Source: Schlesneria paludicola DSM 18645 (GTDB lineage Bacteria > Planctomycetota > Planctomycetia > Planctomycetales > Planctomycetaceae). Taken from it: a DNA stretch of 64,000 bases. Shown piece by piece: positions 24,957 to 33,639 of the stretch (position 1 is its first letter; every line of letters starts with the position of its first letter). The stretch is taken from assembly GCA_945862235.1 (NCBI GenBank), contig CAMAYU010000008.1, positions 1 through 64,000 on the forward strand. Reading direction: 5' to 3'. The position numbers were made by a program, and so were the translations under genes. The notes under the pieces were generated by a model. The model did not search any database and was not told the DNA's origin. It saw only the letters and a list, made by a program, of their open reading frames with translations.

Positions 24957-25820
24957 TTACGGATTGTTGGCGGCCTGAACCTTCTCCGGCTGTGGCAGCT
25001 TGTCGGTCAACTCGACGTTCAATGCCTTCAGACGATCGACATCCGTTTGCACGGTTCTCAACTTGCGACGCAGGTCATCGACCTTGGTCAGAACTTGATT
25101 CCGCGACTCTTCCACTTGCTCGACCGCCGCGACCAAGCCTTCCCGGTGTTCGACGGCATCCGCTGCGTTCTTTGAGAGCTGGTCGCCACCCACCAATTCG
25201 GCCTCACGCAGTTTGAGTTGCTCTTGGGACTGAGCCACCAGTTTCGTCTGCACGTCTTGCGACCGACGCCACACGGCGAGATCGTCTTCGCGTTGGCTCA
25301 AGAGCAGAATCTGCTTGTCAAAGTTCTGCTGATAGGCCGACGGCAGTTGATTTCGCCAGCGCCACTTGGAACTTTGCCATGTCGCACCATCTTGGTTCCG
25401 CACCTTCCAGTTCGGCGTCAATTGAGATTGGACATCTCGCGCGGTCGCAACGGTGAAGTCACCGCGATAGACGACGCTGTTGTCGGGCAGAACCTCAAAC
25501 CCATAGACCACTTTTTTCTCGGTGATGCCGCTGTTAGTACCGAGGTCCACGACCAGTGCCCCCTGAGCCTGCACGGTCGTCGGAACGGGTGGAGACGAGT
25601 TGCCCCACAGTTCCAATGCGCGGAACCGGTCCCCTTCCAGGGCATCGAGTTGCTCCTGCAACTCGGCCAGTTTTGGCACGAGTGCGCGGTACTCCTCACG
25701 GGCGACGGACGCCTTCTTGGTCCAGCCGTTGCGAACCTGAATGAGCTTGGAAGTCAGCATCGTCGCCGCCACTGCGGCCACGACCACCAACCAGATACCG
25801 ACTTTTCCCATCGTATGCAT
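24957..25820 (-). CDS. Membrane-anchored coiled-coil protein
   Basis: A 287-residue protein with no recognised family. The ATG at 25820 has GAGGG 7 bases upstream; ATG 25811 is also possible. One N-terminal membrane helix (VGIWLVVVAAVAATMLTSKL) is followed by a short coiled coil (REEYRALVPKLAELQEQLDA), a beta-rich segment (about 65-150: VVDLGTNSGITEKKVVYGFE, DNSVVYRGDFTVA) and a long C-terminal coiled coil (about 165-275: QREDDLAVWRRSQDVQTKLV, VEESRNQVLTKVDDLRRKL). It is probably an envelope scaffold. It may share a transcript with the rhomboid-like gene, with a palindromic element between them. Confidence 0.8.
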   Translation of the reverse strand: MHTMGKVGIWLVVVAAVAATMLTSKLIQVRNGWTKKASVAREEYRALVPKLAELQEQLDALEGDRFRALELWGNSSPPVPTTVQAQGALVVDLGTNSGITEKKVVYGFEVLPDNSVVYRGDFTVATARDVQSQLTPNWKVRNQDGATWQSSKWRWRNQLPSAYQQNFDKQILLLSQREDDLAVWRRSQDVQTKLVAQSQEQLKLREAELVGGDQLSKNAADAVEHREGLVAAVEQVEESRNQVLTKVDDLRRKLRTVQTDVDRLKALNVELTDKLPQPEKVQAANNP

Positions 25821-26226
25821 TGCAAGGCCCTCGTCATCCCGAGACCCGAAACCACCGCCGCTTCTATCGACCCAAGACCGACACCGGCGACAGGTCATTC
25901 CCCCCTCGGCCCGCCCAACAAGATCATCGCTCGCCGAAGATTCCATCTGTCCGAGTCGCCAGCGTGACGGGCAACTGACACAACCGTCACGACCATATCA
26001 ACCCGCAGCGTGAGCAAGGAGTGGCGACTCAAACCGCTCGCGGTTGCACCAGAGATAACTCGCTGTCGGCACCGGTCCTGTGCGGTGGGATGATAAGAGT
26101 CGCCAAAGAGCAGGGTCAAGGAGTTGCTGTCGTCGCCCCACAAGATCGTTCGGTTCGACAACGGCCTCGACCACTGATACGGTCTCAGCCGATGAAGGTG
26201 GTCTGCGTTCCGAGGTATCGAGGCGA
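25821..26226. other. Divergent intergenic region
   Basis: Separates the coiled-coil gene (minus) from the phosphatase gene (plus). Bases 26002-26030 hold a single arm of the CCAACCCGCAGCGTGAGCGA family, without its partner. No gene seen. Confidence 0.5.
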
Positions 26227-27696
26227 ATGAGTATGACGAGACTTCGCCGATTGGCGGCCACCGGCCTGTTGCTGCTGCTCGCCGGATGCGATGCGGCGAG
26301 TGTCGTCGTTGAGGTGTCGAAACCGCTGGCGAGCGAAAAGTTCGCTCCTGTCGCCGCAACCACCAAGCCGGTTGCCGATGTGGAGCTTCATCGCTCGACA
26401 AAGCTGCCCGATCGAATCGTGCTGACGTGGATGAGCGATCCGGCTCGGTCTCAAGCCGTCACATGGCGCACGGATTCGTCGGTCACGGTGGGCCTCGCGG
26501 AAGTGGCCGTCGCTGAAGACAACGCCTCGTTCGTGAAGCGTGCCCGACAACTCAAAGCGAAGACGACGCCGTTTCACAGCAACTTGTCCCTCGCCCACTA
26601 TCACTCGGTCGAGTTCACCGCGCTGTCGCCTCGGACCAAGTACGCCTACCGTGTGGGAGACGGCACTAACTGGAGCGAGTGGTTTCACTTCACGACCGCC
26701 AGCGATCAGCCGGAACCGTTTTCGTTCGTCTACTTCGGCGATGCTCAGAACGATGTGAAGTCGCTCTGGTCGCGGGTCATTCGCGAATCGTTCGTGAACG
26801 CACCGAATGCCCGTTTCCTGCTTCATGCCGGCGATCTGATCAACCACGCCAATAACGACGCTCACTGGGGCGAATGGTTTCAGGCGGGAGGCTGGTTGAA
26901 CGGCATGATTCCCAGCGTTCCGACACCCGGCAATCACGAGTACGTGAACATCGGGATCGAGACCTCGCCACCCGACGCCACATTGCCGTTCAATGTGAAC
27001 GTGAAGCCGACGCTCAGCCAGCACTGGCGACCGCAGTTTGCGCTCCCCGAGCACGGCCCGCCGGGACTCGAAGAGACCGCCTATTTCCTCGACTACCAGG
27101 GTGTGCGGATCGTCTCGCTCAACTCGAACGAGAAGCAGGTCGAGCAGGCGGCGTGGCTCGACAAGGTGCTGGCCGAGAACCCCGGTCGCTGGAGCATCCT
27201 GACGTTTCATCATCCGATCTATTCGTCGGCCAAGTCGCGCGACAACGTGAAGCTGCGAGCCGCCTGGCAACCGATCATCGACAAGCACAAGGTCGATCTC
27301 GTGCTGCAAGGCCACGACCACACCTATGCCCGCTCGGGCCTGACCACGGCCGCGACGATCGCCGCGGCCGAGAAGATCGAGGCCGAAAAGAATGCTGAGC
27401 CAGAAGTCACTCGCCGAAATGCTGGCGGCACCATCTACGTCGTCTCCGTCAGCGGCCCGAAGATGTACGACCTCGGCCGACCGGTGCGGATCGAGTTCCA
27501 CCGCGTCGCCGAAGACACGCAACTCTTCGAAGTCATCACCATCGACGGCGATGAACTTCGTTACGTCGCCCGCACCGCCACCAGCCAACTCTACGACGCC
27601 TTCACGCTCAAGAAACGCGACGGCCAACCGAACGAACTGATCGAACAAGTCCCCGACACACCGCAACGAGTTCGCAAGCCGACTGCATCGCCATGA
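26227..27696 (+). CDS. Purple-acid-phosphatase-like metallophosphoesterase lipoprotein
   Basis: A 489-residue lipoprotein: the signal (MSMTRLRRLAATGLLLLLAG) ends in lipobox LAGC. Residues about 55-165 form a purple acid phosphatase N-terminal Fn3-like domain (PDRIVLTWMSDPARSQAVTW, TKYAYRVGDGTNWSEWFHFT). The metallophosphoesterase domain has the expected metal ligands: YFGDAQND, LLHAGDLINH, TPGNHEY, LTFHHPIYSS and LQGHDHTYAR. GDAQ replaces the more usual GDxG/GDTQ first motif, as in other bacterial members. It probably releases phosphate from organic esters outside the inner membrane. Longer upstream frames lack a signal sequence and were rejected. Confidence 0.93.
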   Translation: MSMTRLRRLAATGLLLLLAGCDAASVVVEVSKPLASEKFAPVAATTKPVADVELHRSTKLPDRIVLTWMSDPARSQAVTWRTDSSVTVGLAEVAVAEDNASFVKRARQLKAKTTPFHSNLSLAHYHSVEFTALSPRTKYAYRVGDGTNWSEWFHFTTASDQPEPFSFVYFGDAQNDVKSLWSRVIRESFVNAPNARFLLHAGDLINHANNDAHWGEWFQAGGWLNGMIPSVPTPGNHEYVNIGIETSPPDATLPFNVNVKPTLSQHWRPQFALPEHGPPGLEETAYFLDYQGVRIVSLNSNEKQVEQAAWLDKVLAENPGRWSILTFHHPIYSSAKSRDNVKLRAAWQPIIDKHKVDLVLQGHDHTYARSGLTTAATIAAAEKIEAEKNAEPEVTRRNAGGTIYVVSVSGPKMYDLGRPVRIEFHRVAEDTQLFEVITIDGDELRYVARTATSQLYDAFTLKKRDGQPNELIEQVPDTPQRVRKPTASP

Positions 27697-27727
27697 CCAA
27701 CTCGTGAAACATGCCTCGAAAACCGCC

Positions 27728-27789
27728 CCGTAGGGTGAACGCCTCGTCCGTCCGATTTCACACGGACGGACGAGGCGTCCATCCTACGG
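27728..27789. repeat. Palindrome with CCGTAGGGTGAACGCCTCGT arms
   Basis: Arms of 27 bases at 27728-27754 and 27763-27789 with two mismatches and a loop of only 8 bases. It lies between two same-strand genes and would fold tightly in their RNA. Confidence 0.88.
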
Positions 27790-27820
27790 TTGATCCCCTA
27801 CGCCCTTTGGGAATTGCTTC

Positions 27821-29068
27821 ATGCCCGCCAGCAAATCACTCGACGAAAAGCTCCGTTCGATCCATGCAGATCCGTCCGGATCGAAGGAGTTCATCATCGC
27901 GGATGCCAAGGACGCCGACATGGCGTTCGGAATGTCCGCGCCGGGGACCACGACTGCTCCGTCTTCACGCCCGAAGAGCGGTGCCAACGGTGGTTCGCCC
28001 GAGAGCCACGCGAGCGAGGTCCGGCTCAAGACGCTTGCCGAGTATCGCGATCAGATTCGGCAGGTCATCGATCAAGGAGTCGTCGATATCGTCCTGATGT
28101 CGGCCAGCACGAGTGACCAACTCGCGGTGCAAGAGAAGCTGTTCGAGAACTCGCGCATCACTCCCGCCGCGCGAGCCAACGACGCCAGCGATGTCCATCT
28201 GCCGCGCGGCGGCAAGGTTCATGCCGAGCCAGCTCGCCCCTTTCGCACGGCTCATCTCGACCACATGCAGTGCGGGCATCTCGACTGCGCCCCGGACGAA
28301 CGACTCATTGGCTCGAATCTCGGCCTGTACTCGGTGACGTTCCTCAACGATCAAACGCGCGACTTGGAAACGCTGCAACGCTACAAGGAATTCCGTGAAG
28401 AGGCCGAGCGAGTCGGCTTTCGTCACTTCCTCGAAGTGTTCGATCCGAACGTGGCGAATGTCGTCCCTCCCGACACGCTACCGGGGTTCATCAACGACTT
28501 GATCGCGCGGACGCTGGCCGGTGTGCCACGCGCTGGCCGGCCGGTGTTTTTGAAGATCGTCTACCACGGGCCGCAAGCGATGGAAGAGCTGGTTCAGTAC
28601 GACCCGCATCTCGTCGTGGGCGTCCTTGGCGGCGCGGCGGGGACGACACTCGATGCCTTCCAACTGCTGCATCAGTCCAAAAAGTACGGCGGCCGCGCGG
28701 CGTTGTTCGGCCGCAAGATCAACAGCGCCGAGAACCAGCTCGCGTTCATCGAGTTTCTGCGCCTGATCGCCGACGGAGTGATCGAACCCGAAGAAGCGGT
28801 GCGGGCGTACCATAGCGTCCTCTCTAAATTGGGTGTCGCGCCGCATAGACCGCTCGACGTGGACCTGACTCTGCAAACCAACGTGATGAGCTACGGTGGC
28901 AGCGGCACGACGATCAGCATCCCCGCCGCCGCACCGACCAACGGTGCGGCTTCCAAATCGAACACGCCACAAAAGCCAACGCCACTCGACAAGCCCGATT
29001 TCGCCAAGATGTCGCCCGATGAACGGCTGGCCTACCACCGCGAACGGTTGCGTCGCGCGTTGGGATGA
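27821..29068 (+). CDS. Class I aldolase-like protein (DhnA/LacD type)
   Basis: A 415-residue protein with features of the DeoC/LacD/DhnA aldolase superfamily, a TIM barrel that forms a Schiff base with its substrate. The opening (KEFIIADAKDADMAFGMSAP) matches the first strand, VFLKIVYHGPQAMEELVQYD carries a candidate Schiff-base Lys in the strand-6 position, and HLVVGVLGGAAGTTLDAFQL plus AALFGRKINSAENQLAFIEF match the phosphate-binding strands 7 and 8. Residues about 365-415 are a Pro/Thr linker ending in a short helix (SPDERLAYHRERLRRALG), not usual for the family. The substrate is not predictable, and the assignment rests on motif pattern only. Confidence 0.7.
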   Translation: MPASKSLDEKLRSIHADPSGSKEFIIADAKDADMAFGMSAPGTTTAPSSRPKSGANGGSPESHASEVRLKTLAEYRDQIRQVIDQGVVDIVLMSASTSDQLAVQEKLFENSRITPAARANDASDVHLPRGGKVHAEPARPFRTAHLDHMQCGHLDCAPDERLIGSNLGLYSVTFLNDQTRDLETLQRYKEFREEAERVGFRHFLEVFDPNVANVVPPDTLPGFINDLIARTLAGVPRAGRPVFLKIVYHGPQAMEELVQYDPHLVVGVLGGAAGTTLDAFQLLHQSKKYGGRAALFGRKINSAENQLAFIEFLRLIADGVIEPEEAVRAYHSVLSKLGVAPHRPLDVDLTLQTNVMSYGGSGTTISIPAAAPTNGAASKSNTPQKPTPLDKPDFAKMSPDERLAYHRERLRRALG

Positions 29069-29104
29069 GACCGATCAGTCTGCTAGGGCCATCTCGCTTT
29101 TTCA

Positions 29105-29213
29105 TTGTAGGGTGGGACAAGCTCGCTTCGAGCGCCGGCTCACCCTCGTGTAATCACTGGAAATTAGGGTGGGCCGGCGCGGCGAAGCGCCACTGATCCC
29201 ACCCTACATTCAG
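29105..29213. repeat. Double palindrome, GTGGGCCGGCGCGGC family
   Basis: Two units in tandem: GGGTGGGACAAGCTCGCTTC...GGCTCACCC and GGGTGGGCCGGCGCGGCGAA...GATCCCACCC, separated by about 18 bases. Both units occur inside the composite at 51662-51820; the second is also in 12991-13185. Here the outer GGGCCATCGCC border is absent. Confidence 0.82.
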
Positions 29214-29331
29214 CCCAACTTCAAAAAGACATTGGCCCAGCTCGGTCTGACTTCGCGTCTGGCGAAACGGAAACATGGAACATAGACTCCGCCCGCTGTC
29301 GCGAAGGGATTGAGTCACAGGAGAGGGAGCG

Positions 29332-30219
29332 ATGAAGAACCACTCGGAAGGATTCCGCGTCTGCCGCACGCTGTGGCGCGAGGCGTTTCAGATCGTCACG
29401 TTGGTTGCGGTGCTGACGCTGACGGTGCCGTCTAGTCCCACGGCGACCGCGCAAGATACAGCGACCACCGTTTCCAAGCCGAAGGTGGCCGCTGATGGAC
29501 TCCCACTGGCCAAGCCGAAGGGTATTCCCCGTGATCCGGTGGAAGTGTTTCTCGCTCTCGGCCCGCTCATGTATCCGCTCGGCCTGTGTTCGATCGTATT
29601 GGTCTGGTTCTCGATCGAACGGCTGGTCGTGTTGCGACGTGGACGTGTCATCCCGCGTCCGTTCGTGAAGCGTTTTTTTGAACACCTTGCCGAAGGCAAG
29701 CTCGACCCCAAATCGGCGACGAAGCTGTGCGAAGAGAACGGTAGCCCGATCGCATTCATCTTCGCGCACGGCATCCGCAAGTGGGGCAAGAGCAGTGTCG
29801 AGGTTGAGCAGGCGGTCATCGACGGTGGCGAGCGACAGGTCAGTCAGCTTCGCAAGCACCTGCGGGTTATCAACGGCGTCGCGAACATTTCGACACTGCT
29901 GGGCCTGCTCGGCACGGTCGTCGGCATGATCATTTCCTTCAATCAGATCGCGACCAATGCCGCGATGGGGAAGTCCGAGGAACTGGCACAGGGCATCGGT
30001 CTCGCCCTGCTGGCCACGGCCGTGGGACTGATGATCGCGATCCCCGCCATCATTATGTACATGTACCTCTCGGGACGAATCGACACGCTGGTGATTGAGA
30101 TGGATGAACTGGCTCAAACGCTGGTCGATAGCATCTCCGCCGAAGGGATCGCCGAACAGGCCCGCTCGGCCGCGCGTCCTGCGACCGGAACCAAAACCGG
30201 CATCGACACCCGCAAGTAA
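29332..30219 (+). CDS. Orphan ExbB/TolQ/MotA-type proton channel
   Basis: A 295-residue inner-membrane protein of the MotA/TolQ/ExbB family, which uses proton flow to drive a partner in the envelope. It starts behind GAGAGGGAG and has an N-terminal signal-like helix, then the three family helices: [40 protein letters not shown] and [20 protein letters not shown]. The periplasm-facing extension (residues 30-65) is longer than in E. coli ExbB. ExbB/TolQ genes are normally followed by exbD/tolR; here a minus-strand hydrolase gene follows, so any partner is encoded elsewhere. Confidence 0.92.
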   Translation: MKNHSEGFRVCRTLWREAFQIVTLVAVLTLTVPSSPTATAQDTATTVSKPKVAADGLPLAKPKGIPRDPVEVFLALGPLMYPLGLCSIVLVWFSIERLVVLRRGRVIPRPFVKRFFEHLAEGKLDPKSATKLCEENGSPIAFIFAHGIRKWGKSSVEVEQAVIDGGERQVSQLRKHLRVINGVANISTLLGLLGTVVGMIISFNQIATNAAMGKSEELAQGIGLALLATAVGLMIAIPAIIMYMYLSGRIDTLVIEMDELAQTLVDSISAEGIAEQARSAARPATGTKTGIDTRK

Positions 30220-30221
30220 GA

Positions 30222-30343
30222 ACCAGTCCAAGAACAGCACCAACCCGAAGCGTGAGCGAGGACGAGGGTCGAGCGACATGCGTCTTCGCTCACGCTTCGG
30301 GTTGGTGTCGTTCAAAACACGGCGTAATTCTTGGACCAGTCCT
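30222..30343. repeat. Nested palindromic element
   Basis: Outer arms ACCAGTCCAAGAA (from 30222) and TTCTTGGACCAGT (to about 30343) match at 11 of 13 positions. Inside is a CCAACCCGAAGCGTGAGCGA-family palindrome (30236-30263 and 30281-30308). The left end begins right after the ExbB stop codon. Confidence 0.8.
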
Positions 30344-30390
30344 AAGGAGGGCGGCAACATTGCGCCGCCCCGATTGGAGTCCGCGCGTCG

Positions 30391-31539
30391 TTACTGGATC
30401 GCCTTTTCAGACGCTGCGGCCTTCGGCTTGGAAATCAGTCCCGCCTGTTGAAGCATGACCACAACGGCGGCATCCGTGGCCGCGCCTCCCGCTGCCGGGC
30501 CGACATTGGACGCGGCCATGAAAGCCATGTTCTTCTTCGGGGCGAGCCACGTCACCGCGAACCAGTGTGTGTTCGAGCCGTTGTGCATGAGGACTTGTCC
30601 ATCGGCCCACGGACGATCGGCCACGATCCAGCCGAGAGCGTATTCATCCTTGTCGTTGCCACGTCGCGCGTGCAGCTTCTGGAAGGATTCTTGTTTGAGC
30701 AACCGGCTCTCACCGCGCGCCGCCTGCAAATGGAGGGCGACGAATTTCGACCAGTCGGCCATCGAGCAATGAACCGTTCCGGCCGGTCCCAACCCGCGTG
30801 GGTTGTCGGCTTGAGGCCCCGGTGAGAGCGAGTTCCCGAAGAGGCCGTGTCCGCGCGGTTGATCGACAACATCGGCCGATCCTGGCGGACCGAACCCCGC
30901 CGACTTCATCCCGAGCGGCTCGAACAGCTCTTCACGCATGAGTGTCTCCCACTCCTTGTCCGACGCCCGTTCGGCCATCATCCCCGCGAGCATGAACCCG
31001 AAGTTCGAGTACAAGTATTTCGTGTCGGGCAGGTATTCGAGTGGCTTCTCCAAAATGCCGTCTGTGACGAGCAACTCTCTCGCCGCCCTGCCCTCACCGC
31101 TGGCGAGCATCTTCCGCATGACCGTCGTCGGCGGGTTGGCGGGCAATCCCGCGCGATGCGACAAGAGTTGTTCGAGTGTCACGGCGTGCAGGTCCTTGTG
31201 AATCCGTTCAAGATCCTTCGCGAGCGACTCGCCCACCGTCATCTCCCACCGTAACAGCCCCTTCTCAACTAGCCTCGCACACACCGTCGCCGTCATCGCC
31301 TTCGTACAGGAGCCGAGATGCCACAGGTCATCGACCGTCACCCGCTCCTCATGTCCGTTCGCTCTGATCCCCGTCGCCCCCAACTTAGTGAGCCGATCTC
31401 CTTCGATCACCGCCACCGCCAGACCATGTACCTGGTGCTGCTTGGCCACTGCGACCAGATCGGCCGACACGTCCGTCGGCTCGGCGGCGTTGAGCGACGT
31501 TGCGAGCAGTGACCACACCGCAACGAGGCTGTAGCTCAC
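30391..31539 (-). CDS. Secreted beta-lactamase-fold serine hydrolase
   Basis: A 382-residue member of the class C beta-lactamase/DD-peptidase/esterase superfamily. From GTG 31539 a signal peptide is seen (VSYSLVAVWSLLATSLNAAE). The nucleophile motif SxxK is SCTK (Ser77, Lys80), the second motif YxN is YSN (about 177) and the third is HNGSN near residue 330. The frame is open to 31776, but residues there are encoded by the palindrome at 31561-31653, so GTG 31539 is preferred although its ribosome-binding site is weak. It probably cleaves esters or peptides in the periplasm; antibiotic resistance should not be assumed from this fold. Confidence 0.9.
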   Translation of the reverse strand: MSYSLVAVWSLLATSLNAAEPTDVSADLVAVAKQHQVHGLAVAVIEGDRLTKLGATGIRANGHEERVTVDDLWHLGSCTKAMTATVCARLVEKGLLRWEMTVGESLAKDLERIHKDLHAVTLEQLLSHRAGLPANPPTTVMRKMLASGEGRAARELLVTDGILEKPLEYLPDTKYLYSNFGFMLAGMMAERASDKEWETLMREELFEPLGMKSAGFGPPGSADVVDQPRGHGLFGNSLSPGPQADNPRGLGPAGTVHCSMADWSKFVALHLQAARGESRLLKQESFQKLHARRGNDKDEYALGWIVADRPWADGQVLMHNGSNTHWFAVTWLAPKKNMAFMAASNVGPAAGGAATDAAVVVMLQQAGLISKPKAAASEKAIQ

Positions 31540-31951
31540 GCGGCCGAGAGTGAAATTCTTCTGAGCGGGGTGGCGTAAGCCCCCCGGTTCTTGGGCGTCA
31601 ACCTGCTTGCAAAGAGCCTGGGGGCTGACGCCACCCCGCTCAGATGTTTCATCAACCACTACTTCGGCAACGACGGCACGATGTGTCGCCGTGTGAGGCT
31701 GCTCTCGGTGTCTGGCGATGGTGTGCGTCATCGGTTGTTTCTCCCCGGAAGTTCCTCGCAGCGTCCCGCCCCCCAATCAATCTGAGCCTGCGAACGAGGG
31801 AAGGACCGCGATGGGATCGGACGTTAGCCAGCGAGGGCGTGAGTGCCAAGTCGAGCGGCTCTGTCTATACTCTCGCCCTCGCTGAATCCGCCTGTGGCGA
31901 CTCAAGCCGCCGTTTGCCCGCCCTGTTCCTGCCGAGTGCGATCCGTTTCCG
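31540..31951. other. Divergent intergenic region with one palindrome
   Basis: Separates the serine hydrolase gene (minus) from ubiD (plus). The element at 31561-31653 is the only structure I recognise. The region up to ubiD has no strong ribosome-binding site. Confidence 0.5.
31561..31653. repeat. Palindromic element, GAGCGGGGCGGCGT family
   Basis: Left arm CTGAGCGGGGTGGCGTAAGC... (31561-31583), right arm GGGGCTGACGCCACCCCGCT... ending CAGATGTTTCATCA (31653). The paired changes of C to T in one arm and G to A in the other keep the pairing, as expected if the folded form matters. Confidence 0.87.
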
Positions 31952-33418
31952 ATGGCTCACGAATTTCTCACCGACTTTTTGGCGAAGCTGCAAGATGCGG
32001 GGGAGCTGGTGCGCGTGGCGGCTCCCGTCGATGCGGCTTTGGAATTGTCGGCCATCGTCGAGCGAGTCACTCGGGCTGAGGACGGCGGACCGGCACTCTT
32101 CTTTGAGAATGTGAAGAACAGCCCGATCCCGGTCGTCGCGAATCTTCTGGGAAGTCGGCGGCGGCTGTGTCTTGCGTTGCGAGTCGATTCGCTCGATCAA
32201 GCCTCGTCGGCGATGGACCGGTTGTTGAACGGTGAGACTGCGACGGGATGGCTCGACGCACTGAAGCTGACCGCGCCCGCTTCGGCCTCGAACCGCTTCG
32301 CTCCGCGCGTCATCAAGACGGCCGTCTGTCAGCAGGTTGTCAAACTCGGACGCGATGTGAATCTGTGGGACTTGCCCGTCCCGCGCTGCTGGCCGAACGA
32401 AGCCAACCCCACATTGACAGCCGCTCAAACATTGACGCGCCATCCCCTGACGAACGTCGAGCATTGGGGAAGTTACCCGCTGCAAGTCATCGGCCCGCGC
32501 GAAGTCGTGCCGCACTGGCACCGGCAGCACGAGGGCTATCGTCACTGGCAAACGGCGGTGCGCGAACGGAAGCAGCTTCCGGTCGCGATGTCGCTCGGCG
32601 GCGATCCGTTGCTCGGACTGATGGCCTCCGCGCCGCTGTTGCCGGGTCTTGATCGCGGCCTCTTCGGCGGACTGCTGCGTGGCGCGAGTCTCGACTTGGT
32701 GCGAGGTCGTTCAGTGGAACTCGACGTTCCCGCCGGTGCCGAGATCATCATCGAGGGTTACATCGATCATGCCGCCACACCGCAAATGGCACCGTCCATC
32801 GCGAGTGACTCCGGCCACTACTCGCTTCCCGAAGAGTTGCCTGTCATTCAAGTGACGGCCGTCACACATCGTGCCAATCCGGTCCTGCCCGTCGTCATCG
32901 CGAGTCGTCCGCCGAACGAATCGTCGTGGATGTCGCTCGCTCTCGACCGACTCTTCCTACCGCTCGTACAGCGGTTGATCCCCGAGGTCGTCGATTGGCA
33001 TCGGCCGTTCTCCGGTGGGAGCCGTCACACGCTCTTCGTCAGCATTCGGAAGGACGCGCCGCACCAAGCCCGTCGCGTGTTGAACGCGCTGTGGGGCGCG
33101 ACCGCGTTCGGTTCGAGCAAGCTCACCGTCGTCGTCGATGCTGACGTGAACGTGCAGCGCGAGGCGGACGTGTGGTTCGCGGTTGGCTCGCACACGCATC
33201 CGGGTCGCGACCTGATCTTCAATCCGGGTTCAACGCAGATGGACGACCATGCCGCTCCGGTGCGCGGCATCGGTCACGCGGTGGGCCTCGACGCGACAAG
33301 AAAGTTCACAGACGAAGGCCATCCCCGCGCGTGGCCGCTCCCACTACAACACTCCGAAGAATTGAGTACCTCGGTCGCCGAACGCTGGTCCGAACTGGGA
33401 CTCGGCGGCCAGCATTAA
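31952..33418 (+). CDS. ubiD: UbiD-family prenylated-FMN decarboxylase
   Basis: A 488-residue UbiD-type (de)carboxylase of normal length. The family uses prenylated FMN made by UbiX to remove aromatic or acrylic carboxyl groups, and in quinone synthesis it decarboxylates the polyprenyl-hydroxybenzoate or the futalosine-route intermediate. Typical segments are EVVPHWHRQHEGYRHWQTAV, LPVAMSLGGDPLLGLMASAP, the catalytic ERE-like region in VPAGAEIIIEGYIDH, and TLFVSIRKDAPHQARRVLNA. It is first of three genes with ubiE/menG and ubiX, which strongly supports a quinone role. The start ATG has no strong Shine-Dalgarno. Confidence 0.93.
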   Translation: MAHEFLTDFLAKLQDAGELVRVAAPVDAALELSAIVERVTRAEDGGPALFFENVKNSPIPVVANLLGSRRRLCLALRVDSLDQASSAMDRLLNGETATGWLDALKLTAPASASNRFAPRVIKTAVCQQVVKLGRDVNLWDLPVPRCWPNEANPTLTAAQTLTRHPLTNVEHWGSYPLQVIGPREVVPHWHRQHEGYRHWQTAVRERKQLPVAMSLGGDPLLGLMASAPLLPGLDRGLFGGLLRGASLDLVRGRSVELDVPAGAEIIIEGYIDHAATPQMAPSIASDSGHYSLPEELPVIQVTAVTHRANPVLPVVIASRPPNESSWMSLALDRLFLPLVQRLIPEVVDWHRPFSGGSRHTLFVSIRKDAPHQARRVLNALWGATAFGSSKLTVVVDADVNVQREADVWFAVGSHTHPGRDLIFNPGSTQMDDHAAPVRGIGHAVGLDATRKFTDEGHPRAWPLPLQHSEELSTSVAERWSELGLGGQH

Positions 33419-33433
33419 TCCTCAAACAAGCGA

Positions 33434-33547
33434 CCCCACCGAGCTCGCCCCGCTGGCTCGCGGGTCTTTGCATTACTTGCTTCGCCGATTCGAGTAATTG
33501 AGCAAGTAGCGCAAAGACCTGTTTCCACCGGGGCAAGCCCGGTGGGG
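33434..33547. repeat. Palindrome with CCCCACCGAGCTCGCCCCG arms
   Basis: Arms CCCCACCGAGCTCGCCCCGC... (33434-33471) and complement (33510-33547), imperfect, with an inner pair around GCAAAGACC/GGTCTTTGC. It lies between ubiD and ubiE/menG, within the likely transcript. Confidence 0.8.
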
Positions 33548-33639
33548 TGAGTCTCTGTATTGAAACTTGTAACCACCATTACTCGACCACGATCCTCCCT
33601 CTGGCTTACTGCCAACAGCTCAAAGCTAGCCGCTTTCCC

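Noticed and set aside
26185-27666. Minus-strand open frame of 493 codons opposite the phosphatase lipoprotein
   Set aside because: The plus-strand frame has a lipobox and all metal-binding motifs. The minus frame is a typical shadow in GC-rich DNA.
30391-31539. Antibiotic-resistance beta-lactamase
   Set aside because: The fold is shared by many esterases and peptidases; SxxK, YxN and HxG alone do not show lactam hydrolysis.
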